A stretch of 64,000 nt of DNA from Azorinus chamasolen (GCA_963576725.1 OY755242.1:6552240-6616239); one strand, 5' to 3'; positions 44,893 to 55,482 are shown, counted from the stretch's first letter. Notes: generated by a model not told the origin, from the letters alone. Numbers and translations: made by a program.

Positions 44893-44970
44893 GGGTATCC
44901 AACAGTTTGGATCCTGATCAGAGGCCGAGTCACTCGACGTCTCATCGCGATCCAAAATGTTTGCATAAGT
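44893..44970. mobile_element. family B MITE core
   Basis: AACAGTTTGGATCCTGATCA, GAGTCACTCGACGTCTCATC, then GCGATCCAAAATGTTTGCAT. Both arms of the family B palindrome are present. Confidence 0.65.
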
Positions 44971-45025
44971 AATAACCTTATCTGCCCGCAGTAGCTTAAG
45001 GTGCATACACGACACACAGCCACTT

Positions 45026-45085
45026 TCCCTCATATAAACGCTTGTCCATGCCTTTGCAAACAGAGTAGACCCCCAATCAGTTTGA
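45026..45085 (+). mobile_element. family A MITE left fragment
   Basis: CTTTCCCTCATATAAACGCT and TTTGCAAACAGAGTAGACCC, cut within the palindrome. Confidence 0.6.
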
Positions 45086-45104
45086 TTATGTAAGAGTTCA
45101 TGTG

Positions 45105-45262
45105 TTCTTAGACAGATGGTTGCTTAATGCAGGTCAAAATAAACTATAGGAGCTTTTTGCGTTACTTTGGATTTACAATAAGCTACCACCTGCCTTGTAG
45201 ACAGACCCATAATTAGACCTCTATTTTTGATGACCGCCTAACACAGGCTCTACTGTATCTAT
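45105..45262. mobile_element. family C MITE, left end unclear
   Basis: CAGATGGTTGCTTAATGCAG, CTATAGGAGCTTTTTGCGTT, AAGCTACCACCTGCCTTGTA and the right end GGCTCTACTGTA. It abuts the family A fragment at 45026-45085. Confidence 0.55.
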
Positions 45263-45408
45263 CTAAATAGTAGGTTTTACATGACAAGTTTCATACAAGT
45301 TGACTAGATTCATTCTGTCACTGCCACATTAATTAGGCGTCTGCTACACATTTCATTGGCTAATGTTTTACATTCAACAAGAAAGCAATCATAATGCACA
45401 GTATCAAA
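45263..45408. other. no recognisable feature
   Basis: Short spacer, nothing recognised. Confidence 0.3.
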
Positions 45409-45478
45409 TAGTTTGCATCCTAATGAGACCCCGAGTTACTCCGAGTCTAATCTGGATCGAAACTGTTTGCATAGGTAA
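45408..45478. mobile_element. family B MITE core
   Basis: TAGTTTGCATCCTAATGAGA, CCCCGAGTTACTCCGAGTCT, AATCTGGATCGAAACTGTTT. Confidence 0.6.
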
Positions 45479-45874
45479 TCATAAATTCAACATTAACAGC
45501 GAAATATTAATTTTGGAAAGGCTCTTGGCGAGATTAATGTTATTGTCAGTCAACAGTAAAGTGGATGAAAACAAATGAACTTTACCACAAAGTAAGGCAC
45601 ACACATCCGTTTGACATTCAACAGAATTATTTGTAAACACACCCGAGCCAGATTAGATGGTCCTAATGGAGGAGTGTTTGTCCGGCTCCCTGATTTTCTA
45701 TACGACAAACACGCATAACGTGTTTTAAATTGAATAGAATATAACCAAATAACGCATGAGCATTCCTGTTAGGTATAATGATAATATGGATATCAATAAG
45801 AACAAATGAATACATGGTGTACAGGAACCTTTGAATGAGACCTATATATACATGTACACAATTCTATAAACAAA

Positions 45875-45977
45875 CACAGCAGAACCTGATCTGTCGGCCC
45901 ATGCGAGAGACATTTGATATGGGTCTACTATGTTTGCGTAAGCGTTAAAGGTTGTCTGCATCAGATAAAGGGTTAAG
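45875..45977 (-). mobile_element. family A MITE part
   Basis: CAGCAGAACCTGATCTGTCG, TTTGATATGGGTCTACTATG, TTTGCGTAAGCG and GATAAAGGGTTAAG. Confidence 0.55.
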
Positions 45978-46780
45978 ACAAAAGTATGTTAACAGATTAT
46001 TAGATTATATAAATATACATGTTTCAAAATCCAATGAATTTAAACCATTTATATAAATGTACAAAATAATGATATGGTGGATATATATAACATTTTATAA
46101 TTGTTTATGAACATATGCGGTTTTTGTTTTGTCATGGCAGAAATTTTGAAAGAAATCAGATCTATATAATATTATAATTAAAAGAAGCAGACCCATATAA
46201 GACAGCTCTTGCAAGAGGCGATGTCATTGTTTTGCACATTAATATCCACTAAGTAAATGTTATTATATGTATATATATATTTTTTTAATTTGATGGAGCA
46301 TAGTTGTATAGCTGTATCTGTGTCATTGCATTACAAGAAATATAAATTACCGTTCACATGTACTTGTATGTACAAGTTATCTCCCATTAGTTATATATTG
46401 TGTCGGGTCAGTTTCACTGTAGTAGATTTATAGGGTTTGGAATTTCATTGTTGAAAATATTATAATATTTATTTTGCTATTCTATTTCGTTTCTTCTTCT
46501 TTTTCTTTCCTCTTCTCTCATTGGCATCATCACTATACTGCTTTATTAAAATGATAATTGAAATATTTATCTGTATAACCATTATTATTATTAATCCTCT
46601 CATTAATCCTCTCATTAATATCAAATAAGTATCTGTGTTTTTATTCATTATTTTTGCTAACTCCCATTGTTGTTATTCCTCTCTTTTTTCTTATCCATTC
46701 TATCATCTGTTCTTTCTTCACAAACATATCAAACCCAATCAATACAATCATCATTCAGTGATTCTCTCCATTCATAAGTA
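45978..46780. other. no gene; AT-rich with short repeats
   Basis: TTAATCCTCTCATTAATCCT repeats at 46591-46620. A pyrimidine-rich patch lies at 46490-46520 and 46680-46715. Nothing else is seen. Confidence 0.35.
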
Positions 46781-46782
46781 CA

Positions 46783-46930
46783 GTAGAACATGTCATACGC
46801 GGCCATTCATGTATTAAACATAAGAGTCTTCAAAACAGGCGGTTGCCTGATACAAGGCAAAACAATACAGAAAACTCCTATTTATAAATAAGTATCGACG
46901 TAACGTTTATCTTGCATCACAGGGGCCTTT
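46783..46930. mobile_element. family C MITE fragment
   Basis: CAGTAGAACATGTCATACGC at 46780, AACAGGCGGTTGCCTGATAC and CAGAAAACTCCTATTTAT. The right arm is lost. Confidence 0.45.
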
Positions 46931-47105
46931 GTGGATATAAGTCAATCTTCATAAGAATGATTGTAAACAACAAATACCATGTCATATGATGTTACGAAAA
47001 ATATATACTTTATTGTAGGAATTATCACTATAACGATTTCGCCGTTATAATTGCGGGAAAGCGACTCCCTTTGCTTGCTGTATTAGGCGAATCTATGATT
47101 CTCTT
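46931..47105. other. no recognisable feature
   Basis: Nothing recognised. Confidence 0.3.
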
Positions 47106-47107
47106 TG

Positions 47108-47168
47108 AAAACAGTTTGGGTACAAATTCGATGCCGAGAAACACACAGTTTCATCAGTCTCCAGTTTG
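47108..47168. mobile_element. family B MITE core fragment
   Basis: AACAGTTTGGGTACAAATTC, GATGCCGAGAAACACACAGT, TTCATCAGTCTCCAGTTTGC: degraded palindrome. Confidence 0.45.
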
Positions 47169-47655
47169 CTTGACACAACACAAACCTTTTCTGGGAAAAC
47201 ATTGAAGGAACATAAAGTTGTCGAGATTTTGTGCTGGCGAAAATGAATTGTTATCTGGTAATTTGTATATTCCTTCGCGGATTGATGTTGACGATATACC
47301 ACCTACATAATAACGCTGATTCCGTTTTGACGCCATGCTTTCTAATACAGGTTATTTGATGTCGTCATTCTTCACGCGATGTCCTGAATTACAATATTCT
47401 GTGTTTTCTCTTACTTTGATTGTATTGTTAGTCCTTTACCCCTTGAATTTCATGCAGTAAATAATTACATCATGAAAATTAATTCTGAATAGATTAGTTT
47501 TTTTTAAATGGCATACTTTTATGGTCACATGTGTTTGTGGCCGTGGCAGAAACTATAATCATATCTATATTATTTCGAAAGCAAACAAAGCAGACCAAGA
47601 TCAGGCGGTTCCTATAGAATGATGTTATTAAACGGAATATTCCTGCCAAATACCC
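47169..47655. other. no gene; family A trace at 47580-47615
   Basis: AAGCAAACAAAGCAGACCAA, GATCAGGCGGTTCCTATAG is a single family A arm. Nothing else recognised. Confidence 0.4.
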
Positions 47656-47658
47656 TTT

Positions 47659-47685
47659 CAGAGAGAGAGAGAGAGAGAGAGAGAT
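47659..47685 (+). repeat. (GA)n microsatellite
   Basis: About 13 GA dinucleotides. Confidence 0.9.
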
Positions 47686-47771
47686 CAGTTGGTTGGATCT
47701 AACCGGTAAAAGGTTATTAATAGGCACTCCCCGGGTTTCTGGCGAACCGGTAGGACCCGTCTAACGGTACA

Positions 47772-47872
47772 CCAATGACGTAGAGGGCCAACCCCCCCCC
47801 CCCCGATGACGTAGGGACGTGATGACGTAAGCCCCCCCCCGATGACCTAGTGACGCGATTACGTCATCGCGT
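47772..47872 (+). repeat. poly-C tracts with repeated TGACGTA motifs
   Basis: C runs at 47791-47804 and 47832-47840 are each followed by GATGACSTAG. ATGACGTA occurs at 47774, 47805 and 47822, and GATTACGTCATCGCG near 47857. The unit CCCCCCCCGATGACGTAGGG has repeated. TGACGTCA-like half sites resemble CREB/ATF sites, but the context suggests simple repeat growth. Confidence 0.6.
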
Positions 47873-48614
47873 CGTTGTGTCATAATCCCCCAATCTCCCA
47901 AACTTGCTCAACTGATTGTTCGGGATTTCTTTACTTAAGTTTCATTAAGATGACAAAACATTTAAGGAAAACCGAATCAAACAAGGCCATCAACTTTTGA
48001 AAACTGCGGTTAATTTAGAATTATAAAAACCTAACTTTCCGTATACGAAAGATGTATATCCAAAAATAACGATAAAAACTATGCAAGGGAGACAACATAC
48101 ATTAGACAACTCTGCAACAACACAAACTAACAATCGAAGAAAACAGCATACACACATCCTAAATATAAACAAGAGCTCCATGTGCGTAATCCAGCCCTCG
48201 TCTGTTATTTCTTTAGTCCACTAAAGGGAAATAATGTGATCAAAAGAGTAATGGTAATTGTTCATATTATAGCCATTCGGTTAATAGGGATGTGAAGAGA
48301 TTATCTCGAAATGTGAAAAAGTTACGTTCAGCTTTTTTTTATTTCAATGTCCGTAAAGGGGAATACTTTTGTCAAAAAGCCTTACAGAATAATGACCCAT
48401 TATCATATTGTAGCCCTTGTGATGTTTCACAAGTGTGTTACGTTTCATTAAAGTTTGAATATTTAAAAAGTTATCGCCAAGGTTAATTTATTTTTCACGA
48501 CTATGACAGACGCCGACGTCGCCGACGATACAAGAGACGTAACAGTATCCCAACTTCGTTTTTAAAAAGAACGAGCTATAACACCCAAGTATTTCAAAAC
48601 AAGGAGAAACAAAC
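47873..48614. other. no gene recognised
   Basis: GTTATCGCCAAGGTTAATTT and GACGCCGACGTCGCCGACGA near 48470-48530 have the look of an old dispersed repeat. No coding homology seen. Confidence 0.35.
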
Positions 48615-48668
48615 ATTTGCTAGGAAAAATATGAGAGTACCGCCTTGGAACGGTCAGTGACGAACACT
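48615..48668 (-). mobile_element. tail scrap of GIPMGTNCAPL-type retroelement
   Basis: GAGAGTACCGCCTTGGAACG then GTCAGTGACGAACACTAC match 16320-16360. Confidence 0.6.
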
Positions 48669-49197
48669 ACTGCTAGTCAATACATCAATGTGGTCAATAA
48701 GCAACTGTGCTACACTCTGTCTATCATTAATAGAGTGCGTTTATTTGCATTATACAGGAAATAATTGCTTTGTAGCACAAGTACTCCTCAGGGGAGTACA
48801 TGTTCTATATGAGAATTTCATATTCTACGAGAGAGAAGTACATATTCTATGTATATTATGGACTGGTGAGTACCTTTTCTATTTCGAATATGGACTGGGG
48901 AGTACAACTTCTACGGAAATACAAAGTCGTCATTATACCGGGTTACTCAGTATTTGATCCGAGTGCCAGCTCTGCTTCAAATGCTATTCATAACATGAAT
49001 AGCGGATGAACCATGGCATTAAGCAGTTTTTACTGTACAAAGTTATCCAGCGTGGTTGAAGAATGATAAGAGAAACAAGAGAAACTTTAGAAAAATGTGC
49101 AAACACTTCTTAGTTCAGGATGATGTGATATATTGTCTGAAATCTGTGATGATTGGCATCTAGATACAAAATATTTGAAAGTTATTGAAGACTCAAA
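48669..49197. other. no gene; weak GGAGTACA-type repeat
   Basis: GGGGAGTACATGTTCTATAT, GAGAAGTACATATTCTATG and GGGGAGTACAACTTCTACGG (48790-48920) form a loose tandem repeat. Nothing else is recognised. Confidence 0.4.
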
Positions 49198-49240
49198 ACA
49201 CACACACACACACACACACAAACACACGCACGCACGCACT
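49198..49240 (+). repeat. (CA)n/(CACG)n microsatellite
   Basis: ACACACACACACACACACAC followed by AAACACACGCACGCACGCAC. Confidence 0.95.
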
Positions 49241-49599
49241 TCACCAATGTTTATGTTTTGTTTTCTGCAAATGTTAATTAAATGACAACTTGTGTATTAT
49301 TATTGCTATTAGTGCTGTTCTTCTATAACCCATTAATCCCTAGCGATCAGTATACACATCATATACAAACAAAGTACCTATGGTGAGTACACTTATCCTA
49401 TGAAAATAGTGAAAACCTTGATAGAATTTCTTATAAAGGAGCCGTCTGATCAGGGTCTACACTATTTGAAACACTCTATCTAGAATATACATATATACAT
49501 ATATTGTGTCATTAGTCCTTTGAACATTACGCTGTAAAAGGCTGTCGGTCATGTATGCCATCCGCGCACACTGATTAGCCGATGACATCAAATACCGTG
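49241..49599. other. family A trace, otherwise unrecognised
   Basis: AAAGGAGCCGTCTGATCAGG and GTCTACACTATTTGAAAC at 49435-49472 are a single family A arm. Confidence 0.45.
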
Positions 49600-49890
49600 T
49601 AGGTAGAGAAATTGCGATTTTTGAAGTTTGAAGTATGAACTACATGTATGAATGTTCTATGAAAAAAATAACGGCATTTTAAAGGGTGAAGTGTATAGTG
49701 TGAAGTTTATTGTGTTAAGTGTGAGGTTTGAAGTTTGAAGTGTGAACTATTAAGAGTGAAGTTTGAAGCGTGAAGTTACAAGCGTTAACTATGCATTTTG
49801 AAATATGAATGTTCTGTAAGCTTTTAATAACATTTATTCATGAAGATTGAGATTTGAAGTGTGAACTATGAAGTGTGAAGTGTGTATAAC
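49600..49890 (+). repeat. degenerate GTGAAGT/TTGAAGT minisatellite
   Basis: TTTGAAGTTTGAAGTATGAA, GTGAAGTGTATAGTGTGAAG and GAAGTGTGAACTATGAAGTG: a drifting 7 bp period interrupted by unrelated segments. Confidence 0.7.
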
Positions 49891-50039
49891 GAAATGTCAC
49901 CACCGGTCCATCGTACTCAACCCGTCTCTCACTTCATGCTGACACTGACGAATCAGTCGTAATGATATCTCTTAAATCCCGAGCGCCAAGGAGGGAAGCC
50001 ATTTCTACCACCCGCACCTATGCTATGCTGGTCGGTGGT

Positions 50040-50115
50040 TTACATGTTCAAATAGCATGTATCTGGATAAGACGCCAAGTTAATCGGTGTCTCATCATGA
50101 TAAAAGCTGTTTGAC
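50040..50115. mobile_element. family B MITE core
   Basis: AATAGCATGTATCTGGATAA, GACGCCAAGTTAATCGGTGT, CTCATCATGATAAAAGCTGT. Confidence 0.5.
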
Positions 50116-50831
50116 ACTCATTCAGCATTTTAATGAGAATTCAAAAAATATTTGTAAAGTTTTAAACATGAAACAGATGAGCCTGTGCATGCGCAGATTT
50201 TTATAGAATGCTAAATGTTACCTAGAGCAGTCACTGATGAGAAAAATGTCCCCGAAATCATCGATATAAAATAAAGCCTTTACAAATTAAGAACGGATCT
50301 ACATGTCAGCAGCAATGCATATTGAATCAAAGGGCCATAATTTTGTAATTATAATTCCGATCAATGCAAAATGTACACCCTCCACAAGTACACTGGATAG
50401 TGACTATATGTAGATCTATGAAGTTGCCTTCAATAGAGGGTTAATACACGTTTTTTAGGGCAATAACATCTGCAGTGTCCCGAATGACTGATGTTGGCCC
50501 GAGCCCAAAGGGCGAGGGCAACAACATTCCCGAGAGACACTGCATTTTCTGCTTTCCTGCATCAATTTAATTCTTCCAGATACAAGCAAAATTATACACT
50601 TCTTTGACACACTTCGTTCGATTTGTGCTGTTTCCGGGCCACTGTTTTCTTTCTGACGTCATTTAATGATTTTATCAAATACCTTTTACACGGAATTTCA
50701 TTCAATATGTCTATCACTAAAACAGTTCATTGTCGATGTCCCTGAAATACTCGCACCGTTCACCTACAATGTAGCTTAGGCCAAAACGCTATAGCATTCG
50801 CGTCCATTGTTTACCTTAGGTCCCGAATAGG
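50116..50831. other. possible dispersed repeat near 50450-50560
   Basis: GTTGGCCCGAGCCCAAAGGG, CGAGGGCAACAACATTCCCG and the pair GCAGTGTCCCG / GAGAGACACTGC (50470-50545) form a short inverted repeat. No gene is recognised. Confidence 0.4.
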
Positions 50832-51210
50832 TATTATCCTCCCAATTTGACCCGAGACTCATGCATATTCCGTGTATTATTGTCGGCAATCTTCGAATAC
50901 ATTTCCGAAGGTATAAGAATGTGCTATCAGAATACAGTAAACCCCCTCTAATGCGACCAGCAAAAAGGGGAATACTTCACAGTGGCAAAGGCATGTGGTA
51001 GCTTGTCCTGCATTAAGCAACCACCTGCTGATAAAGACAGCCAAGTTTATTCATTAAGTGGTCGCATTTGAAGTGGTTTACTGTACAGTCCTCGAGGAAC
51101 ATGATTTTTTCCAGCTTTTGGTTTGCTATTTTTGTCACAGAGTATTACGAACAATGCCGATAAACACGTCGAAATTTAATCGAGTCTCAGGTCAAATTGG
51201 GAGGATAATA
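50832..51210. mobile_element. inverted-repeat element carrying a nested family C MITE
   Basis: TATTATCCTCCCAATTTGAC then CCGAGACTC (50832-50860) is mirrored by GAGTCTCAGGTCAAATTGGG then AGGATAATA (51182-51210): 29 bp arms with one or two mismatches. A target duplication is not clear. The centre is interrupted by the CAGT-ended element 50935-51083. Confidence 0.65.
50935..51083. mobile_element. family C MITE, complete, TA-flanked
   Basis: TA, then CAGTAAACCCCCTCTAATGC at the left and GGTCGCATTTGAAGTGGTTT ACTG then TA at the right. The core contains TCCTGCATTAAGCAACCACC. It is 149 bp and non-coding; ends fit Tc1/mariner-type mobilisation. Confidence 0.8.
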
Positions 51211-51479
51211 TAAATAAAACCGGTCAACAACAGCGCGTGAGCACGAGAATGGCCTTGTTAATACATGGTCTAGCGGGACTAAAACAGCACGTTTTGTGTA
51301 AGAATCTCATTTAAAACTGTATAAAATGCTCTCTACACAAACTTTTTTTTTCTCAATGTCTACCCTTCTCTAAGCGCTACAAGTACAAAAGTTGCTGCAG
51401 AGGCAGCAACAGAGAGCGTGGGCAAACGAAATGCTGGGAAGATTGTGTAATAGAGATATAAATTGTCAACTGTATGAAT
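51211..51479. other. no recognisable feature
   Basis: GCAGAGGCAGCAACAGAGAG near 51395 is unremarkable; nothing recognised. Confidence 0.3.
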
Positions 51480-52385
51480 TTAATATGGATGTAACTGTCT
51501 TTTGTTGATATTTTCAAAATGCAGACGATCTGTTTGAAGTAGCGAGTTTGGGACACATCAAATGGCATACATTTTGTACTTGCGAAAGTTTGCTCATAAA
51601 TGTCAAAGTAATTAATGCAGAGTGAAATGCTAGGAAACATTGAAATAAGATTTATAAATGCAAAGTAAGCTGAAATAAACTGACCTACTATAAACTCTTG
51701 ATTTAAAACAAAGCTCCCAGTGTAGTTGAAAACCGTCCCAAGGTATTTAAAGTCACTTACTGTTTCTAAAATCTCAGCCCGTACGACCAATTTTCATTTT
51801 CATTTAAACCACCTCTTTTCCTAAACACCACTACTAATTTTCGAGCAATTTACTGCTAATTCCCAAGTTTCGCAGTATTCATTTAACTTATCTAATTTAT
51901 ATTGCAAGTCATGTGACGAGATACCAAAGACAACAATGTCATCGGCAAAATTGCAAGCATAATATCATCTATACTTATTCCTATAAGATCTGGATCTTGA
52001 ATATTTAACTCTAAATCCTCAAGAAAAAGGACAAACATTATGGGCGATATCATCTCCCCTTGCATGAGTCCAGTATAATTATCGTAGATCTCAGAATAAG
52101 TATTTCCTTTTCTAATACATGTCTTAACTTTATCGTACATATCCTTTAAAACACGTAAAATTTTACCGTTAAGACCTAACTTATATAACTTGAACCACAA
52201 AAAGTATATTTATACTACCGAATGCCCTCTTTAAATCGACGAAAGCGCAGTACAAACGTTTATTAGACGTTATCGTATTCAGTACAATAGCGTGAAGAAT
52301 AAACACCGCGTCTACAGTTGACCGACCCGATCTAAAGCCGAACTGTGCATCTGATATGATATTATTTTCCTCACACCATGCTGAA

Positions 52386-52790
52386 CCCCTGTTTTATCAC
52401 ATAGTCTACCTTGTGGGAGTGTCGTAACTGAGTGCCGTAAATCTCGGAAATGCACTAGTGCATATTTTATGCAAATTAGCAATCGTTAGCCAATCATAGC
52501 GCTCATGTAAGCGTCAGCCAATCATAGCGCTTCATGTGGGCCGTCCGTTGTATTACTGCGCTGTTTGTAAGGAATGGCCGAAACAGCCGTCAGCTATATA
52601 GCCTGTTTCATTTTCTTTGGCATTTTAAGGCTTATGTGATAAAAAGAATCTTACATGAGTGTTCATTACACATTGTTTTTATGAAACGAGTTTACTATAA
52701 TGATATGACACGAGCTTTAGCCAGTGTCATATTCATAATAGTAAACGAGGTTTATGAAAACAATGTGTAATGAACACTCATGTAAGATCC
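52386..52790. mobile_element. hairpin-bearing insertion in the LINE
   Basis: It separates the VFEGVLN motif from ENNIISDAQFGF of the same reverse transcriptase. It contains tandem AGCCAATCATAGCGCT (52490 and 52517) and the 142 nt hairpin below. Target duplication and exact ends were not resolved. Confidence 0.6.
52647..52788. repeat. 142 nt hairpin
   Basis: AATCTTACATGAGTGTTCAT pairs with ATGAACACTCATGTAAGAT; GAAACGAGTTTACTATAATG pairs with a CATAATAGTAAACGAGGTTT counterpart; the centre is GACACGAGCTTTAGCCAGTGTC. Arms are about 60 nt with few mismatches. Confidence 0.85.
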
Positions 52791-53460
52791 TCTATATTTA
52801 ATACCCCTTCAAATACTTCAGCAAAGCAGCTAATTAATGTAATACCCCTGTATTTGGAAGGGTTTTCACGATCACTCTTTTTATATAATGGTATAACTAT
52901 GCCCTGGGTCCATGAGTCTGGATAAAATCCAGAATTCAAAATGGCATTGAATGAATCGCACAAGTGTGAATCAATAATATCAATGGATTCAATAAGGTAT
53001 GAAGTCAGTAGAATATCAACCCCTGCCGCTTTATCTGAATTGCGTTTTTTAACAACTGCTAAACGATCTTTAACAGTAATATCACAATTAAGTTCATCAA
53101 AAGTGCAATTAGGATTGTCAAAATCATGGTTAGAGCAAAACAACTGCACGTCCTCATTTACAGTTTGTGTAGAAGAGCCCATCATTGTTAAATAGTTAAA
53201 ATAAACTCGTCTACGCTTATTTCGTTACTAGCATGTGGCTTCTTCCGGAAGAGCTACCAAAATTATTTCGGCTCAGAATGGCGTAAACGTTCATGTTATT
53301 AAAATTATTACGCTTACGAGAAATTAATTATTATATTTTCAGGCGATGGCTTACTGTTGTAACTGTGTAAAGCACGGAGGTACATTTTTCTAGCCTGTCT
53401 GCATTTAGCATCAAACCATTCACTATCTTTTTTTCAAATCATCGTTTTGAAAAAAGAGGA

Positions 53461-54483
53461 TCAGCCACCGAACGCATAGTTGCACAATAATGTGTATTAT
53501 ACCTTTTAGGGAGTGACTATGCAGTGTTGATTGCAGGATAGCTGATTGAAGGAGTTCCTGCAGGGGTTGTTTTTGCCATTAAGCAGTCGCCTGTTTTGAA
53601 AGTGTAACTTACTGTTAAATATATGTCCGGTTTAGAGAGGGTGTATTTTTATGTAAGAAAGTGCAATAACCTTAAAACTTCATACAGTATGGCAATACTG
53701 GCTATTCCCAAAGTAAGGTGACACAATAATAACTTGTCTCAGTTTAAATCTGTCATACAATAACATAAGAGATATTTTCATGTGTACATGATGTAGACAG
53801 TGAAATAAAAGCTATACAGTAAAACATTTATTGAGTGATCATACTTTAACAGTAAAACCTGTATTGAGTGATCATAACTTAGACAAATTGGCAGCTGGGC
53901 ATCAGGTGCAGTTTGAAATCAAGGAAAATATTGTGGATGTTTTTGTTTGACTTTCAACTTGTGTTTATCAGAAACTAGTACGAAGTTCAACGAGTTCACT
54001 GTTTACATGGTGTTTATTCTTTAAACCCATTACCTCATAGGCTATTTTTGAAATCTACCTCTTTGCATCAATAATCTGGAAAGTAGTATTTAATATAGAA
54101 ATGGGGAAAATAAGAAATGTGAAGTTTTGAAACGATTGGTATAAATGCAGCACGGACAGGGGCGAGACAGGGGCGAGTTGGTCCTGGGCCGAATGACATT
54201 AGGCGATGTTGGAAGTCGGTAAAGTTGACCTCTGCTTCAGTCACGATACACACTATTACGGTGGTGCACATGTCAAAATGCATCTGCCCAAATTGCACCA
54301 ATAGTTGGTGCGAATCAGAGGCATCGTTTCGTGTTGCTAAAAACAATCTTATATTGTGATACCGAACACGACAATCTTGTTCCGGATAGGAAAAATGTGG
54401 ATGGTGGTGATGTTGCGATTTATATAACGGTAAAAACAAAAAACATTCCGGCTCCAGTACCAAAGCAAATTTCCCCTTCACTA
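53461..54483. other. no gene; family C-like trace at 53510-53660
   Basis: AGTTCCTGCAGGGG and CATTAAGCAGTCGCCTGTTT suggest an eroded family C core. A 164-codon minus frame (54562-54068) spans this stretch and the hairpin at 54484, but shows no domain; I do not call it a gene. Confidence 0.35.
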
Positions 54484-54515
54484 ATTGCGCGGGCCCCCTC
54501 AGGGGCCCGCGCAAT
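54484..54515. repeat. GC-rich hairpin, 14 bp arms, 4 nt loop
   Basis: ATTGCGCGGGCCCC, loop CTCA, GGGGCCCGCGCAAT: perfect arms, strikingly GC-rich in an AT-rich region. Confidence 0.9.
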
Positions 54516-54629
54516 AACTCTGTAATGACGAATCTGACAAAGGCAAAAGGTATGTCTCGCACAATCGCTGCATCTAGTAGATTAAATTATGATTGAATGT
54601 TCATGTATAGTTATTTCCAGACCTAAACC

Positions 54630-54780
54630 TTTGGCAACTATACTAATAGATATAAACTGAGCTAGTCATATCTATTAGAAGTTGCCCTGGTCTGACAGTT
54701 CCTATAGGAGACTCTGATCTGGGTCTACTCTATTTGCCGCGAATGCGTAGAAAGGCGTATTTATGGAATAAAGGATTAAT
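54630..54780 (-). mobile_element. family A MITE part
   Basis: CCCTGGTCTGACAGTTCCTA, CTGATCTGGGTCTACTCTAT, TTGCCGCGAATGCGTAGAAA, TATGGAATAAAGGATTAA. Beside it GGCAACTATACTAATAGATAT pairs with ATATCTATTAGAAGTTGCC (54632-54687). Confidence 0.6.
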
Positions 54781-54967
54781 CCGATATTTATGTTATGACT
54801 AGCATATCAAGCAGTGCTGGCACTAGGGTATTGAACACAGACTAACCCAGCGTCTGGTCTTTATGATCTGATTACTAGAACCGGAGATTTAAAGCTTGAG
54901 GAGTGGGGTTAGCGGGATTTTGAACTGGGCTAGTAAACGAAGTACTTGTCATAAAAAGAATATTGGT

Positions 54968-55212
54968 TTAACATTTTACTCCATAAATACACATTTCTAC
55001 GCCTTTGCAAACAGAGTAGACCAAGATCAGAGGCTCCTATAGGAACTGCCTGACCAGGGTCTGCTCTGTTTGCTTATCATATCACTACAGATATGGTTCA
55101 ACAGTTTCTGCCATGGCCAAACATTCTTCTGTCCATTTGCTATTATAAAAGTTAATCAAATTGATATTCATGAACTAATTCTTACCTAAATATTCATGGA
55201 GTAAAGGGTTTA
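54968..55212. mobile_element. family A MITE, nearly complete
   Basis: TTAACATTTTACTCCATAAA at the left and ATTCATGGAGTAAAGGGTTT at the right are matching inverted ends. The core reads TTTGCAAACAGAGTAGACCA, GAGGCTCCTATAGGAACTGC and CAGGGTCTGCTCTGTTTGCT. The right TTAA is changed to TTTA. Confidence 0.7.
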
Positions 55213-55363
55213 GGGTTTAAAACTGTTCAAAGTGCTATTGAAAACGAGAGAAATATGCCTTATTAAGATGTTTTCGTAGTGGTCGGAGCAGATTTTTTTT
55301 TAAATGTATAAACAACTTGTTTTCATTTGAACAGTTTTTGGATGGAGAAAAAAAACCAGAAAA
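55213..55363. other. no recognisable feature
   Basis: Short AT-rich spacer. Confidence 0.3.
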
Positions 55364-55482
55364 AACTTCTACAGCACCCGGTATTCCGAGGCGGCCGCCT
55401 ATCCAAGTACTAACCGGATTCGACGTTGCTTAACTTCGGTGAATGAAAGAGAACCAAATCAACTATCGTGGATGTAGAGAAT
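55364..55482 (-). pseudogene. 5S rRNA pseudogene or 5S-derived SINE head
   Basis: The plus strand reads CTACAGCACCCGGTATTCCG, AGGCGGCCGCCTATCCAAGT, ACTAACCGGATTCGACGTTG and CTTAACTTCGGTGA, which is the complement of the 3' two thirds of eukaryotic 5S rRNA (…CTTGGATGGG…GGGAATACCGGGTGCTGTAG). The 5' third (AACTATCGTGGATGTAGAGA) is strongly diverged. Box C is mutated. Directly after the RNA 3' end, on the minus strand, is GAAGTTTTTTCTGG, a T-run that would stop Pol III. A single mutated copy points to a pseudogene. Confidence 0.8.

Larger units (their letters stand above)
51480..53460 (-). mobile_element. non-LTR retrotransposon (RTE/Nimb-like?), split and decayed
   Basis: In minus-strand order: linker EWFDAKCRQARKMYLRALHS (about 53450-53345); RT fingers in frame 53185-52778 with RNSDKAAGVDILLTSYLIES, GFYPDSWTQGIVIPLYKKSD and NPSKYRGITLISCFAEVFEG; an insertion (about 52386-52790); AQFGFRSGRSTVDAVFILHA (about 52370-52310) and LYCAFVDLKRAFGS (motif A, about 52260-52210); frame 52200-51892 with LMQGEMISPIMFVLFLEDLE and the decayed motif C ISIDDIMLAI; thumb ETVSDFKYLGTVFNYTG (about 51770-51715). 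The set of motifs resembles RTE-like clades more than CR1. Stops and shifts make it dead. Confidence 0.8.

Noticed and set aside
47774..47870. CREB/ATF enhancer
   Set aside because: Motifs are part of a repeating C-run unit; reported only as a low-interest finding.
54068..54562. 164-codon minus-strand frame
   Set aside because: No recognisable domain, unusual composition, and it runs through a GC hairpin; no splice or conservation evidence.
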